Origin: JAATFS01 sp037145635
GTDB taxonomy: Bacteria > Pseudomonadota > Gammaproteobacteria > Xanthomonadales > Xanthomonadaceae
Direction of reading: 5' to 3'
Length of the DNA stretch: 64,000 bases
Assembly (NCBI GenBank): GCA_037145635.1
Contig: JBBCXB010000007.1
Coordinates: 124,001 to 188,000, forward strand
Shown: positions 29,201-37,731 of the stretch, piece after piece
Layout of the letters: each line of letters opens with the position of its first letter
Numbering within the stretch: position 1 is the first letter of the stretch
Position numbers and translations under genes: made by a program
The notes under the pieces: model-generated
Databases searched by the model: none
What the model saw: only the letters and a program-made list of their open reading frames with translations
Told to the model about the DNA's origin: nothing

Positions 29201-29511
29201 CCAGCGCGCACGACGCGATCCGCCGTGCCTGCCTGCTGCGCTTCCGCCCGATCATGATGACCACCGCCGCGGCGATGCTGGGCGCGCTGCCGCTGGCGCT
29301 GGGCACTGGCATCGGCTCGGAGCTGCGGCGCCCGCTGGGCATCGCCATCGTCGGTGGCCTGCTGCTGTCGCAGCTGGTCACGCTGTACACCACGCCGGTG
29401 ATCTACCTGTACATGGAGCGCTTCTCCGAGCGCCTGCGCGGCTGGCGCGAGCGCCGTGCCGCGCGCCATGACGGCGTGCCCCCGACCTCCACGCCGGAAC
29501 GCCCGGCATGA
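26263..29511 (+). CDS. mdtB: RND multidrug transporter subunit (MdtB type)
   Basis: Proton-driven inner-membrane pump subunit, 1082 aa with a GTG start at 26263. The start MGFSTIFIRRPIATSLLMAG is standard for the family. The proton-relay residues are present: paired Asp in GFVVDDAIVMIENI and the Lys in IVKKNAIMMIDF. The transmembrane pattern is that of AcrB relatives (12 helices, two large periplasmic loops). The second loop carries a Ser/Thr/Asn/Gly-rich insert (about 766-810). The adaptor gene ends 93 bases upstream and mdtC begins 133 bases downstream. MdtB normally forms a mixed trimer with MdtC. Confidence 0.95.
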   Translation: MGFSTIFIRRPIATSLLMAGVLLLGILGYRQLPVSALPEIDAPSLVVTTQYPGANASTMASLVTTPLERQFGQISGLDMMTSDSSAGLSTIILQFSMDRDIDIAAQDVQAAIRQATLPSSLPYQPVYNRVNPADAAILTLKLTSDTLPLRDVNNYADSILAQRLSQVPGVGLVSIAGNVRPAVRIQVNPAQLSNMGLTLESLRSALTQTNVSAPKGSLNGKTQSYSIGTNDQLTDAAQYRDTIISYDNGRPVRLADVAEVVDGVENDQLAAWADGKPAVLLEIRRQPGANIVQTVEHIRAILPQLQSVLPSDVHLEVFSDRTETIRASVHEVKFTLILTIGLVVAVIFVFLRRLWATIIPSVAVPLSLAGTFGVMAFAGMSLDNLSLMALVVATGFVVDDAIVMIENIVRYIEQGKSGREAAEIGARQIGFTVLSLTVSLVAVFLPLLLMPGVTGRLFHEFAWVLSIAVVISMLVSLTLTPMMCAYLLKPDALPEGEDAHERAHASGKTNLWTRTVALYERTLDWVLGHQPLTLAVAIAAVALTVVLYVAIPKGLLPEQDTGLVTGVVQADQNVAFPQMEQRTQAVAAALRKDPAVTGVAAFIGAGTMNPTLNQGQLSIVLKERGERDDLETILARLQDDVAGIPGVALYLKPVQDVTLDTRVAATEYQYSLSDVDSTELAEWAGKMTEAMRKLPELADVDNNLASQGRALELTVDRDKASRLGVPMQTIDDTLYDAFGQRQISTIFTELNQYRVVLEVAPAFRSSTALMNQLAVASNGSGALTGTNATSFGQVTSSNSSTATGTGEQNTGITVGAGSIIPLSALAEARVGNTPLVVSHQQQLPAVTVSFNLAPGHSLSQAVAAIEQAREALKIPSQVHAQFVGKAAEFTGSQTDIVWLLLASIVVIYIVLGVLYESYIHPLTIISTLPPAGVGALLALMLCGLSLSVDGIVGIVLLIGIVKKNAIMMIDFAIEARRTGASAHDAIRRACLLRFRPIMMTTAAAMLGALPLALGTGIGSELRRPLGIAIVGGLLLSQLVTLYTTPVIYLYMERFSERLRGWRERRAARHDGVPPTSTPERPA

Positions 29512-29603
29512 AGACTGCCGCAACGATTGCCGGTCGGGTTGCCGGCATGCGACTTCGCCCGCGCGCACGCATGCGTGGCGGCCGCGTCGGCCTTGGCGTT
29601 TGC

Positions 29604-29632
29604 CGAATCCCGAATCCCGATTCCCGACTCCC
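29604..29632. repeat. GAATCCC-type short repeat between mdtB and mdtC
   Basis: Four tandem, slightly varied heptamers (CGAATCC, CGAATCC, CGATTCC, CGACTCC) lie just before mdtC. Related GGGAATN arrays occur at 56475-56532 and 61853-61962, where they form inverted pairs. Here only one arm is visible. Confidence 0.65.
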
Positions 29633-29644
29633 GGCAGTCCATCC

Positions 29645-32600
29645 ATGAACCTCTCGGCTCCCTTCATCAAGCGGCCGATCGGCACCACGCTGCTGGCCGT
29701 CGGCCTGTTCGTGATCGGCCTGATGTGCTACCTGCGGCTGGGCGTGGCGGCGCTGCCGAACATCCAGATCCCGGTGATCTTCGTGCACGCCACGCAGTCC
29801 GGCGCCGACGCCAGCACCATGGCCTCGACCGTGACCGCACCGCTGGAACGCCACCTCGGCCAGCTGCCGGGCATCGACCGCATGCGCTCCTCCAGCTCGG
29901 AGGGCAGCAGCATGGTGTTCATGGTGTTCCAGAGCGACCGCAACATCGATTCGGCCGCGCAGGACGTGCAGACCGCGATCAACTCCGCGCAGGCCGACCT
30001 GCCCTCCGGGCTCGGCACCCCGATGTACCAGAAGGCCAACCCGAACGACGACCCGGTCATCGCCATCGCGCTGACCTCGGACACGCAGTCGGCCGACGAC
30101 CTGTACAACGTGGCCGACTCGCTGCTGGCGCAACGCCTGCGGCAGATCACCGGCATCAGCTCGGTGGACATCGCCGGCGCCTCCACGCCCGCGGTACGCG
30201 TGGACGTGGACCTGCACGCGCTCAACGCGCTCGGCCTGACCCCGGACGACCTGCGCAACGCCGTGCGCGCGGCCAACGTGACCTCGCCGACCGGGTTCCT
30301 GTCCGACGGCAACACCACCATGGCCATCGTCGCCAACGATTCGGTGGCCAAGGCCGCCGACTTCGCGCAGCTGGCGATCTCCACCCAGTCCAACGGCCGG
30401 ATCGTGCGCCTGGGCGACATCGCCACGGTCTACGACGGCCAGCAGGACGCCTACCAGGCGGCCTGGTTCGGCGGCAAGCCGGCGGTGGTGATGTACGCCT
30501 TCACCCGCGCCGGCGCCAACATCGTCGAGACCGTGGACACGGTGAAGGCGCAGATTCCCGAGCTGCGCAGCTACCTGCAACCGGGCACGGTGCTGACCCC
30601 CTACTTCGACCGCACCCCGACCATCCGCGCCTCGCTGCACGAGGTGCAGGCCACGCTGCTGATCAGCCTGGCGATGGTGGTGCTGACCATGGCGCTGTTC
30701 CTGCGCCGGCTGGCGCCGACGCTGATCGCCGCGGTCACCGTGCCGCTGTCGCTGGCCGGCTCGGCGCTGGTGATGTACGCGCTGGGCTTCACCCTCAACA
30801 ACCTCAGCCTGCTGGCGCTGGTGATCGCGATCGGCTTCGTGGTGGACGATGCGATCGTGGTGATCGAGAACATCATGCGCCACCTCGACGAGGGCATGCC
30901 GCGGATGCAGGCGGCACTGGCCGGCGCGCGCGAGATCGGCTTCACCATCGTCTCGATCACCGCCTCGCTGGTGGCGGTGTTCATCCCGCTGCTGTTCGCC
31001 AGCGGCATGATCGGCGCGTTCTTCCGCGAGTTCACCGTGACCCTGGTGGCGGCGATCGTGGTGTCGATGGGCGTGTCGCTGACGCTGACCCCGGCGCTGT
31101 GCAGCCGCTTCCTGTCGGCGCACCACGCGCAGGAGCCGGGCCGCTTCGGCGCCTGGCTGGAGCGCGGGCACGAGCGCATGCTGCGGGTGTACACGCGGGC
31201 GCTGGACTTCTCGCTGCGGCATGCGCTGCTGCTGTCGCTGACGCCGCTGCTGCTGATCGTGGCCACGTTCTTCCTCGCCGGCGCGGTCAAGAAGGGCTCG
31301 TTCCCGCCGCAGGACACCGGCCTGATCTGGGGCCGCGCCAGTTCCAGCGCCACCGTGTCGTTCGCCGACATGGTCACCCGCCAGCGCCGCATCACCGACA
31401 TGCTGATGGCCGACCCGGCGGTAAAGGTCGTCGGTGCGCGCCTGGGCTCCAGCCGGCAGGGTTCCAGCGCCTCGTTCAACGTCCAGCTCAAGACCCGCGC
31501 CGAGGGCCGCCGCGAGACCACCGCGCAGGTGCTGTCGCGGCTCAGCGCCAAGGCCGACCGCTACCCCGACCTGGAGCTGCGCCTGCGCGCGATCCAGGAC
31601 CTGCCCAGCGATGGCGGCGGCGGCACCAGCCAGGGCGCGCAGTACCAGGTGTCGCTGCAGGGCAACGACCTGGCGCAGCTGCAGGAGTGGCTGCCGCGGC
31701 TGCAGGCGGCGCTGAAGAAGAACCCCAAGCTGCGCGACGTCGGCACCGACGTGGACACCTCCGGCCTGCGCCAGAACATCGTGATCGACCGCGCCAAGGC
31801 CTCGCGCATGGGGATCTCGGTCGGCGCCATCGACGGCGCGCTGTACGGCGCCTTCGGCCAGCGCTCGATTTCCACGATCTACTCGGACCTCAACCAGTAC
31901 AGCGTGGTGGTCAACGCGCTGCCGTCGCAGACCGCCACCCCGGCCGCGCTGGACCAGATCTACGTGCCCAACAACGCCGGGACGATGGTGCCGATCACCG
32001 CGGTGGCGCACCAGCTGCCCGGGCTGGCGCCGCCGCAGATCACCCACGACAACCAGTACACCACCATGGACCTGAGCTACAACCTCGCCCCGGGGGTCAG
32101 CACCGGCGAGGCCGACGCGATCATCAAGGCCACCGTGGACGGGCTGCGCATGCCCGGCGACATCCGCATCAACGATGGCGGCGGCTTCAACGTGCAGCTC
32201 AACCCCAACTCGATGGTGGTGCTGCTGCTGGCCGCGATACTGACCGTGTACATCGTGCTCGGCATGCTCTACGAGAGCCTGATCCATCCGGTCACGATCC
32301 TGTCGACTCTGCCGGCCGCGGGCATGGGCGCGCTGCTGGCGCTGTTCGTGAGCAACACCGAGCTGTCGGTGATCTCGATGATCGCGCTGGTGCTGCTGAT
32401 CGGCATCGTCAAGAAGAACGCGATCATGATGATCGACTTCGCGCTGGTGGCCGAGCGCGAGCACGGCAAGCCGCCGCGCGAGGCCGCGCGCGAGGCCAGC
32501 ATCGTGCGCTTCCGTCCGATCATGATGACCACGATGGTGGCGATCCTGGCGGCGCTGCCGCTGGCCGTCGGCCTGGGCGAGGGCTCGGAGCTGCGCCGCC

Positions 32601-32782
32601 CGCTGGGCATCGCGATGATCGGCGGCCTGCTGATCTCGCAGAGCCTGACCCTGCTCAGCACCCCGGCGCTGTACGTGATCTTCTCGTGCCTGAGCCAGCG
32701 CGCACGCGACTGGCGTGCGCGCCGCCGCGGACGCCGCCAGGCGCGTGCCGCGGCACGCCAGGCCCCGGCCGCGTCGGCCTGA
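29645..32782 (+). CDS. mdtC: RND multidrug transporter subunit (MdtC type)
   Basis: Second pump subunit, 1045 aa, starting MNLSAPFIKRPIGTTLLAVG at ATG 29645. The open frame reaches upstream to 29456, inside mdtB, but the ATG gives the family start. Proton-relay residues are present in GFVVDDAIVVIENI and IVKKNAIMMIDFAL. The periplasmic motif PGIDRMRSSSSEGSS and the VTLTP-like LTLTPALCSRFL are as in MdtC. The C-terminus is Arg/Ala-rich. With mdtA and mdtB it forms the operon. No outer-membrane channel gene follows; the next gene is convergent. Confidence 0.95.
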   Translation: MNLSAPFIKRPIGTTLLAVGLFVIGLMCYLRLGVAALPNIQIPVIFVHATQSGADASTMASTVTAPLERHLGQLPGIDRMRSSSSEGSSMVFMVFQSDRNIDSAAQDVQTAINSAQADLPSGLGTPMYQKANPNDDPVIAIALTSDTQSADDLYNVADSLLAQRLRQITGISSVDIAGASTPAVRVDVDLHALNALGLTPDDLRNAVRAANVTSPTGFLSDGNTTMAIVANDSVAKAADFAQLAISTQSNGRIVRLGDIATVYDGQQDAYQAAWFGGKPAVVMYAFTRAGANIVETVDTVKAQIPELRSYLQPGTVLTPYFDRTPTIRASLHEVQATLLISLAMVVLTMALFLRRLAPTLIAAVTVPLSLAGSALVMYALGFTLNNLSLLALVIAIGFVVDDAIVVIENIMRHLDEGMPRMQAALAGAREIGFTIVSITASLVAVFIPLLFASGMIGAFFREFTVTLVAAIVVSMGVSLTLTPALCSRFLSAHHAQEPGRFGAWLERGHERMLRVYTRALDFSLRHALLLSLTPLLLIVATFFLAGAVKKGSFPPQDTGLIWGRASSSATVSFADMVTRQRRITDMLMADPAVKVVGARLGSSRQGSSASFNVQLKTRAEGRRETTAQVLSRLSAKADRYPDLELRLRAIQDLPSDGGGGTSQGAQYQVSLQGNDLAQLQEWLPRLQAALKKNPKLRDVGTDVDTSGLRQNIVIDRAKASRMGISVGAIDGALYGAFGQRSISTIYSDLNQYSVVVNALPSQTATPAALDQIYVPNNAGTMVPITAVAHQLPGLAPPQITHDNQYTTMDLSYNLAPGVSTGEADAIIKATVDGLRMPGDIRINDGGGFNVQLNPNSMVVLLLAAILTVYIVLGMLYESLIHPVTILSTLPAAGMGALLALFVSNTELSVISMIALVLLIGIVKKNAIMMIDFALVAEREHGKPPREAAREASIVRFRPIMMTTMVAILAALPLAVGLGEGSELRRPLGIAMIGGLLISQSLTLLSTPALYVIFSCLSQRARDWRARRRGRRQARAAARQAPAASA

Positions 32783-32848
32783 GGCTTCGGCCGGCCGCCG
32801 CGACGGGCACCGGCCGGCCTGCGTGCCGACCGCCGATGCCCGCGCGGC

Positions 32849-34225
32849 TCAGTGCGTCAGCGCCTCCAGCGAGGCGCGTTCGAGGCCGGCATAGATCGCG
32901 AACTCGTCCGCCACCGGCGCGCCCAGCGCCTGCTCGAACGCCTCGCGGTTGGCGTGCGCGGCATAGGCGCGCTGCTCGCTGCCGCCGAGGTTGGACTGGA
33001 AGATGCCGGCCGCGCTCACCGGCAGGAAATCCTCGTAGACGATCGGGTCGGCATGCACCAGGCCGGCGGTGATCGCCGCTTCCACCGGCAGCCGCGCCAC
33101 CGCGGCGCGGTCGGCGCGGCCGGCCCCAGTGAGCGCATAGCGGAAATAGCCCAGGCCCTCGCGGCGCAGCGCGTCGTAGTCGTCGGGGAACGGCGCGAAC
33201 GCGGCCTGCAGGCGCGCGGCGTAGTCCTCGCCGGTGCTGCCGGCCTGTCCGCTGTCGCGCGCGTGCGCCAGCAAGGCGTCGTACAGCGCGCGTCCCTTGG
33301 GCGTGAGCGCCAGCCCGCGCTGCTCGATCTCGCCGAAGCGGGCGGTGTGGGTGCCGTGCGCCTCGCCCTCGTGGCCGGCGGGGAAGCGCACCGGCTCCTC
33401 CAGCGCCTTGAAGCTGGTCTGCCGCAGCAGGATCGGGCAGCGCCGGCGCGGCGGCCCCTCGATCACCGCCTTGGCGTCAATGCCCCGCTGCAGCATCTGC
33501 GCCTGCGCCGCATCGATGTCGAGCGTGCGCGGGGTCAGGTGGTTGATGTGCGGGCCGTGGAAGCTGACCACGTCGGCGATCAGCCGGTGCGCCTGGCTCA
33601 GCGCGCGGTAGGTGGCCAGCGGCACGGTGGCGTCGGCGTGCCAGCGGAAGGTCTCCAGCGCCTCGGCGACGAAGCGCTGCGCCTGCGCTTCATCCAGCCC
33701 GCCTTCGCGCTGGTGCTCCTCGATCAGGGCGAGCACGCCGGGCGTGAAGATGTAGCGGTCGGCGAGGATCTGCTCGGCCTGCTCGCGCAGCTCGGGGTCC
33801 TCGATCAGCTCCAGCCGCAGCAGCGAGGTGAACACGCGGAACGGGTTGGCCGCCAGCGCGGACGCGCCGACCGGGCGGAACGCGGTCGAATGCACCGGCA
33901 CCCCGGCCACCGACAGGTCGTAGTAGCCCACCGGCTGCATGCCCATCACCGCGAACAGCCGCCGCAGCGTGGCCAGTTCGTGCGCGGTGCCCACGCGGAT
34001 CGCGCCATGGCGCTCCTGATCCAGGCGTGCGCGCTCGCCGTTGCGCCGCAGCCGCGTGTCCAGCACCGGGTCGGCCGCCAGGGTCTCGGCGTTGACCTGG
34101 GCGACCAGGTCCATCAGCGTGCCGTACAGCGGCACCTCGGCGCGGTACATGTCCGACATCGCCTGGGCGAACAGGCTGCGGATGTGGTCGGCGGAAACGA
34201 ACGCGGTATCGTCGATATCGTCCAT
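32849..34225 (-). CDS. 2-oxoadipate dioxygenase/decarboxylase family (DUF1338, YdcJ/HglS)
   Basis: A 458-aa member of the DUF1338 family. Characterised members convert 2-oxoadipate to D-2-hydroxyglutarate in lysine breakdown, using a non-heme iron. The signature HGAIRVGT (His73, Arg77), the His pair in GPHINHLTPR (His226/His229), and FGEIEQRGLALTPKGR with the acidic ligand are all present. The start MDDIDDTAFVSADHIRSLF at ATG 34225 fits the family; the open frame continues upstream in Ala/Arg-rich noise. No other lysine-catabolic gene lies beside it. The family is clear, the physiological substrate less so. Confidence 0.88.
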   Translation of the reverse strand: MDDIDDTAFVSADHIRSLFAQAMSDMYRAEVPLYGTLMDLVAQVNAETLAADPVLDTRLRRNGERARLDQERHGAIRVGTAHELATLRRLFAVMGMQPVGYYDLSVAGVPVHSTAFRPVGASALAANPFRVFTSLLRLELIEDPELREQAEQILADRYIFTPGVLALIEEHQREGGLDEAQAQRFVAEALETFRWHADATVPLATYRALSQAHRLIADVVSFHGPHINHLTPRTLDIDAAQAQMLQRGIDAKAVIEGPPRRRCPILLRQTSFKALEEPVRFPAGHEGEAHGTHTARFGEIEQRGLALTPKGRALYDALLAHARDSGQAGSTGEDYAARLQAAFAPFPDDYDALRREGLGYFRYALTGAGRADRAAVARLPVEAAITAGLVHADPIVYEDFLPVSAAGIFQSNLGGSEQRAYAAHANREAFEQALGAPVADEFAIYAGLERASLEALTH

Positions 34226-34450
34226 CGGCAGGCTCTGGCCAAGCCGGCACAGGCCGGCGCTGCAGGCATTTTCACCGACCGCGGCGGCGGCGACCAGCCG
34301 CAGGGCAGCAAAGCGGCGAAAGCGCCCGCCCGGCGCCCGTGGCCGGACCGCGCGCAGCCGCCGCGGCGGTCCCGCTACCGCGCCCTGGCCCCGGCCGCCG
34401 CGAGGGCCCGGCTCGGCGCCGGCCACCCGCCGGACGCCGGGTCGGGCCGG

Positions 34451-35032
34451 CTACAGGCGCGCCCTGTCGGCGGCGTCGGCCGCGTCCGCGGCCTCGGCGG
34501 CCCGGCGCTGGCGCTGCGCGGGGTCGCCGAGCTGGCGCTGCAGCGTGGCATCCAGCACGATCGGGCGGTCCCAGCGATCGTAGCTGGCGACTAGGGCGTG
34601 GCGCAGCGCGCGGTAGTGCAGGTTGTCTGGCGGCACCGGCAGCTGCCCGACGAGCGCCTGCCAGCTGGCGTCGCGCTCGCGGCTGCGCGCCTGCACGAGC
34701 TGGCGGCACGACAGGTGGGTCGCGCGCGCCCAGAAGCAGGCGAAGTAGATGTCGCCGGCATGCCAGTGGTGCTGCTGCAGCAGTGCCTGCAGGTAGCCGC
34801 GGCGCACGCCGGCGTAGCGCGCGACCTCGTCGACGAAGCTGTCCGGGTAGCGTTGCGCGTAGGCCTCGAGGTCGGCCAGCTGGCGGTCGATCCAGGCATC
34901 GCCGGTCGCGGGCCGGTAGCCGGCCTCGGCCGCTGCGGGCACCGGCGGCGCCTGCGCGCCCGCCACTGCCGGAAGCAGCAGCGCCAGCATCAGCGACGTG
35001 CGCGGCAGGGCGGACGAGGGGAACCGGAACAT
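34451..35032 (-). CDS. exported unknown protein
   Basis: A 193-aa product with a signal peptide (MFRFPSSALPRTSLMLALLL, cleavage near AGAQA). The mature part is helical, with blocks DAWIDRQLADLEAYAQRYP, FVDEVARYAGVRRGYLQALL and GDIYFACFWARATHLSCRQL, and an Ala/Asp-rich tail. I recognise no named domain. An alternative ATG is at 35050, giving six more basic residues; neither start has a strong ribosome site. The next upstream gene is 50 bases away on the same strand, so they may share a transcript. Confidence 0.75.
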   Translation of the reverse strand: MFRFPSSALPRTSLMLALLLPAVAGAQAPPVPAAAEAGYRPATGDAWIDRQLADLEAYAQRYPDSFVDEVARYAGVRRGYLQALLQQHHWHAGDIYFACFWARATHLSCRQLVQARSRERDASWQALVGQLPVPPDNLHYRALRHALVASYDRWDRPIVLDATLQRQLGDPAQRQRRAAEAADAADAADRARL

Positions 35033-35082
35033 GCGGCGATGATGCCGCATGTCCGCCGCGGTGTCAGGCCCGACGCCGCGGC

Positions 35083-35568
35083 TCAGCGCACGTAGTAGAC
35101 CGGGGCGTACTGCACTTCCCTGCAGCCGCGCCAGTCGCAGGCGCCGAAGTAGCCCGGCCCCCCGTAGCGCTGGCGGGCGTCGCGGTTGTAGGGGCTGTTG
35201 TAGTAGTCCGGCCCGTACAGCCCGTTGCCGTAGTACTTGCTGCCCTGCGGCGTGCGGACGGGGCCCGGCGCGACGCTGGCGTAGCGGCCGGAAGCGGCCA
35301 CGCTGCCGCCGCGGTCGTCCACGTAGCCTTCCTGGCGATCGAAGCGCACCTTGCGGAAGTACACCGGCTCGCCGCCGACCTGGCGCGTGCCCAGCCGCAC
35401 GTACTCGCCGGCATCGTAGTAATAGGGCTGGCCGTCGCGGAAGGTGACCTCGCTGGCGTTGATGACTTCTTCTTCCAGCTCGGCGGCGACGAGCGGCGCG
35501 GCGCCCACCAGCAGGCCCAGCAGCAGCGACAGCCCCAGGCCGCGGCGGACAACGGACGGATTTTCCAT
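35083..35568 (-). CDS. exported Tyr/Gly-rich unknown protein
   Basis: A 161-aa product with a signal peptide (LGLSLLLGLLVGAAPLVAAE). The mature protein has one stretch resembling a short beta-barrel or SH3-like fold (EVTFRDGQPYYYDAGEYVRL, then YFRKVRFDRQEGYV). Its tail is rich in Tyr, Gly, Asn and Pro (GSKYYGNGLYGPDYYNSPYN), and it has two Cys near the end. It is probably periplasmic or surface-exposed. I recognise no family. The gene lies just upstream of another exported unknown on the same strand. Confidence 0.75.
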   Translation of the reverse strand: MENPSVVRRGLGLSLLLGLLVGAAPLVAAELEEEVINASEVTFRDGQPYYYDAGEYVRLGTRQVGGEPVYFRKVRFDRQEGYVDDRGGSVAASGRYASVAPGPVRTPQGSKYYGNGLYGPDYYNSPYNRDARQRYGGPGYFGACDWRGCREVQYAPVYYVR

Positions 35569-35671
35569 GGTCAGATCCCTCGAACACGGGCCGGCGGCGC
35601 TTGGCCGCGGCCGAACTTCCTGTCAGACGTGGCGCAGTCCCGCACCCGTGCGGCCACGGGCACCAGGCGGG

Positions 35672-36430
35672 TCAGCCCACGCCTTGCCGGCCCGCCAGCG
35701 AGTCTAGCGCATGCACCGCCTCGGCCCAGCCGGCGCAGTCGGCGACCTCGCGCATGCGCGGCTCGTCGGCGGCCACCCCATGCTCCTGCTCGTGCGCCCA
35801 GGTGACCGCGTAGGGGGTGTAGATGCCCCAGCCGCCGATCGCCAGCACCGGCTCGACGTCCGAGCGCAGCGAATTGCCGATCATCACGAACCGCGAGGGC
35901 GGCAGGTCGAACTCGGCCAGCACGCGGGCGTAGGTCTGCGGGTCCTTCTCCGAGACCACCTCGATGCGCGGGAACAGGTCGGACAGGCCGGAGCTGGCGA
36001 TCTTCTGCTCCTGGTGGAACAGGTCGCCCTTGGTGATCAGCACGACCTCGTGGTCGGCGGCGATCGCCGCCACCGCCTCGCGCACCCCGGCGATCACCTC
36101 CACCGGGTGCTGCAGCGTGGCGCGGCCGATCTCGACGATGCGCTGGATGTCGCGCGCGGAGACGCGCGCGTCGGTGAGCTCGATCGCCGTCTCGATCATC
36201 GACAGGGTCATGCCCTTGGCGCCGTAGCCGAACACCTGCAGGTTGCGGCGCTCCACCGCCAGCAGGTGCTGCAGCGTACCGGCATCGCGCAGGTCGATGT
36301 AGTCGCCGAGGATGCCCTCGAAATCGCGCTCGGCGGCGCGGTAGTAGTCCTCGCTCTTCCACAGCGTGTCGTCGCCGTCGAAGCCGACCAGGGTGATCGC
36401 GTGGCCGTCGCGCTGTCGAATCGGATGCAT
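35672..36430 (-). CDS. HAD-family phosphatase-like hydrolase
   Basis: A 252-aa HAD hydrolase. Motif I is FDGDDTLW (nucleophile Asp18, acid Asp20). Motif II is in VVLITKG, motif III is the Lys in VVSEKDPQTYARVL, and motif IV is MIGNSLRSDVEPVLAIGG. A helical cap of about 85 residues (YYRAAERDFEGILGDYIDL) sits between motifs I and II, as in phosphoglycolate phosphatase-type members. The substrate cannot be told from sequence. The start ATG at 36430 has a short His/Arg lead before the fold. Confidence 0.9.
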   Translation of the reverse strand: MHPIRQRDGHAITLVGFDGDDTLWKSEDYYRAAERDFEGILGDYIDLRDAGTLQHLLAVERRNLQVFGYGAKGMTLSMIETAIELTDARVSARDIQRIVEIGRATLQHPVEVIAGVREAVAAIAADHEVVLITKGDLFHQEQKIASSGLSDLFPRIEVVSEKDPQTYARVLAEFDLPPSRFVMIGNSLRSDVEPVLAIGGWGIYTPYAVTWAHEQEHGVAADEPRMREVADCAGWAEAVHALDSLAGRQGVG

Positions 36431-36588
36431 CGGGCAAGTCTAGCAGCGGCGTGCGGACGCGGGAGCGCCGACAGGCGCCTGCGGCTCTTTCGCGGAGCGG
36501 GTGACGCGGCTGCGTGCCGTGCCGCACATCCGTCCCATGCCGGCCGGGCGCCGCCGCCGGGCCGCGCCAGGGGCCGCGGGCGCAGCGC

Positions 36589-37023
36589 TCAGTCGCCGGC
36601 GGTGTCGGCCGGGCCCGGCTGATAGCTGGCGTACTCGTCGCGCGAGAGCCGGCCGTCGCCGTTGGTGTCGAAGCTGGCGAAGTTCTCCCGCAGGATCGGG
36701 TCCGGCGCCGCTTCCGCGGGAGCCAGGAAACCGTCGCCATCGTTGTCGAGGTGCGCGAAGCTGCGCGGCGACAGCACCAGGCCGCCGTCGCTCGGGGCGG
36801 CGTCGGAGCCACTGCCCGCGCGTGCCGGCGAGGCCGCGTCCGGCAACAGCGGCGTGGTGGCCGGCGGCGGCAACGGCGGCAATGCCGGAGCGGCGGGCGC
36901 ATCGGCGGGCGTATCGCCCTGCGCGGCCGCAGCGCCTGGCGGCGCGAGCTCGGGCGGCATGGCGGCGGCGGCGAACGGCAGCGCGCACGCCAGCCAGGCC
37001 GCAAGGGTGAGGCGTCGGGACAT
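36589..37023 (-). CDS. exported EF-hand protein
   Basis: A 144-aa protein with a signal peptide (MSRRLTLAAWLACALPFAAA). A Pro/Ala-rich spacer of about 70 residues follows, then two canonical EF-hand loops near the C-terminus: DNDGDGFLAPAE and DTNGDGRLSRDE. Both loops have acidic residues at positions 1, 3, 5 and 12, so calcium binding is likely. It is predicted to be periplasmic. The gene is 125 bases downstream of a second EF-hand gene, with an intrinsic terminator between them, so it probably has its own promoter. Confidence 0.88.
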   Translation of the reverse strand: MSRRLTLAAWLACALPFAAAAMPPELAPPGAAAAQGDTPADAPAAPALPPLPPPATTPLLPDAASPARAGSGSDAAPSDGGLVLSPRSFAHLDNDGDGFLAPAEAAPDPILRENFASFDTNGDGRLSRDEYASYQPGPADTAGD

Positions 37024-37069
37024 CGGAGCACACGGAACGGAGTTGCGGCGACCTTACGCGTCCCCATGT

Positions 37070-37102
37070 AAAAAAAGCGGGAGCGGCCTTCGCCGCTCCC
37101 GC
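37070..37102 (-). terminator. intrinsic terminator between the two EF-hand genes
   Basis: On the minus strand GCGGGAGCGGC and GCCGCTCCCGC form a perfect 11-bp stem around a four-base loop, followed by seven Ts (37070-37076). It lies 45 bases after the stop of the 37148-37504 gene. Confidence 0.93.
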
Positions 37103-37147
37103 CTCGCTCCAGGTCTCACACAGGCCCCGAGGGGCCGGGCGACCGGA

Positions 37148-37504
37148 TCAGTTCTGCTGCTGCGGCGACGCGCTGTTGGCGCCGCTCTGCTGCTTGGCGA
37201 CGAACGCCTTGTACTCGTCGGGAGTGAGCTTGCCGTTGCCGTCGCCGTCGGCCTGGTCGAAGATCTGCGAGAGGCCGGCGTTGACCTGCGCCTCCTGCTT
37301 GCTGATGGCACCGTCGCTGTCGGTATCGACGCTGGCCCAGGTCTGGCCGCCGCCGGACTGCGCGGAGGTGGCGGAGCTGCCGGACTGCGCCGCCGCGGCG
37401 GCCGCCGGATCCTGCTGTGCGGTCTGCGCCATGGCCGGCAGTGCCAGGGCGGCAGCCAGGGCGGCGGTGGCGGCGATCAGCGACTTGCGATTCCGGGTCT
37501 TCAT
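37148..37504 (-). CDS. exported EF-hand protein (second of pair)
   Basis: A 118-aa protein with a signal peptide (KSLIAATAALAAALALPAMA, cleavage near AMAQ). After a short Ala/Ser-rich spacer, it has two EF-hand loops: DTDSDGAISKQE and DGDGNGKLTPDE. The tail is rich in Gln, Ser and Asn. It is a calcium-binding periplasmic protein of unknown role. I chose ATG 37504 because the basic start MKTRNRK and the signal core follow directly. The downstream terminator separates it from its EF-hand neighbour. Confidence 0.88.
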   Translation of the reverse strand: MKTRNRKSLIAATAALAAALALPAMAQTAQQDPAAAAAAQSGSSATSAQSGGGQTWASVDTDSDGAISKQEAQVNAGLSQIFDQADGDGNGKLTPDEYKAFVAKQQSGANSASPQQQN

Positions 37505-37731
37505 TCGGGGTGGTCTCCTGTTCTTTGGGAATGCGCGGTCACACCGCACATGGCCCCACCCTAACCCGTGCGAATGAACCCGAATTGCGGCGCGATTCCC
37601 CGCGAAACGAGCTCTTAACCACCTTGCCGCCCGGAGCGGCTAGCCCCAAGTTACCGGCGGGTGAGGCAAACCGAAACAGCGCATTCAACCCCGTCGAAAA
37701 CGCGCACCCTGCCGCAGTCACGCAGCCGATT

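Noticed and set aside
24871..29688. A 1605-residue open frame on the minus strand
   Set aside because: It is the mirror of mdtA and mdtB with a His/Gln/Arg-rich, repetitive translation; the plus-strand pump genes are certain.
29378..32464. A 1028-residue open frame on the minus strand
   Set aside because: It is antisense to mdtC and shows the same compositional bias.
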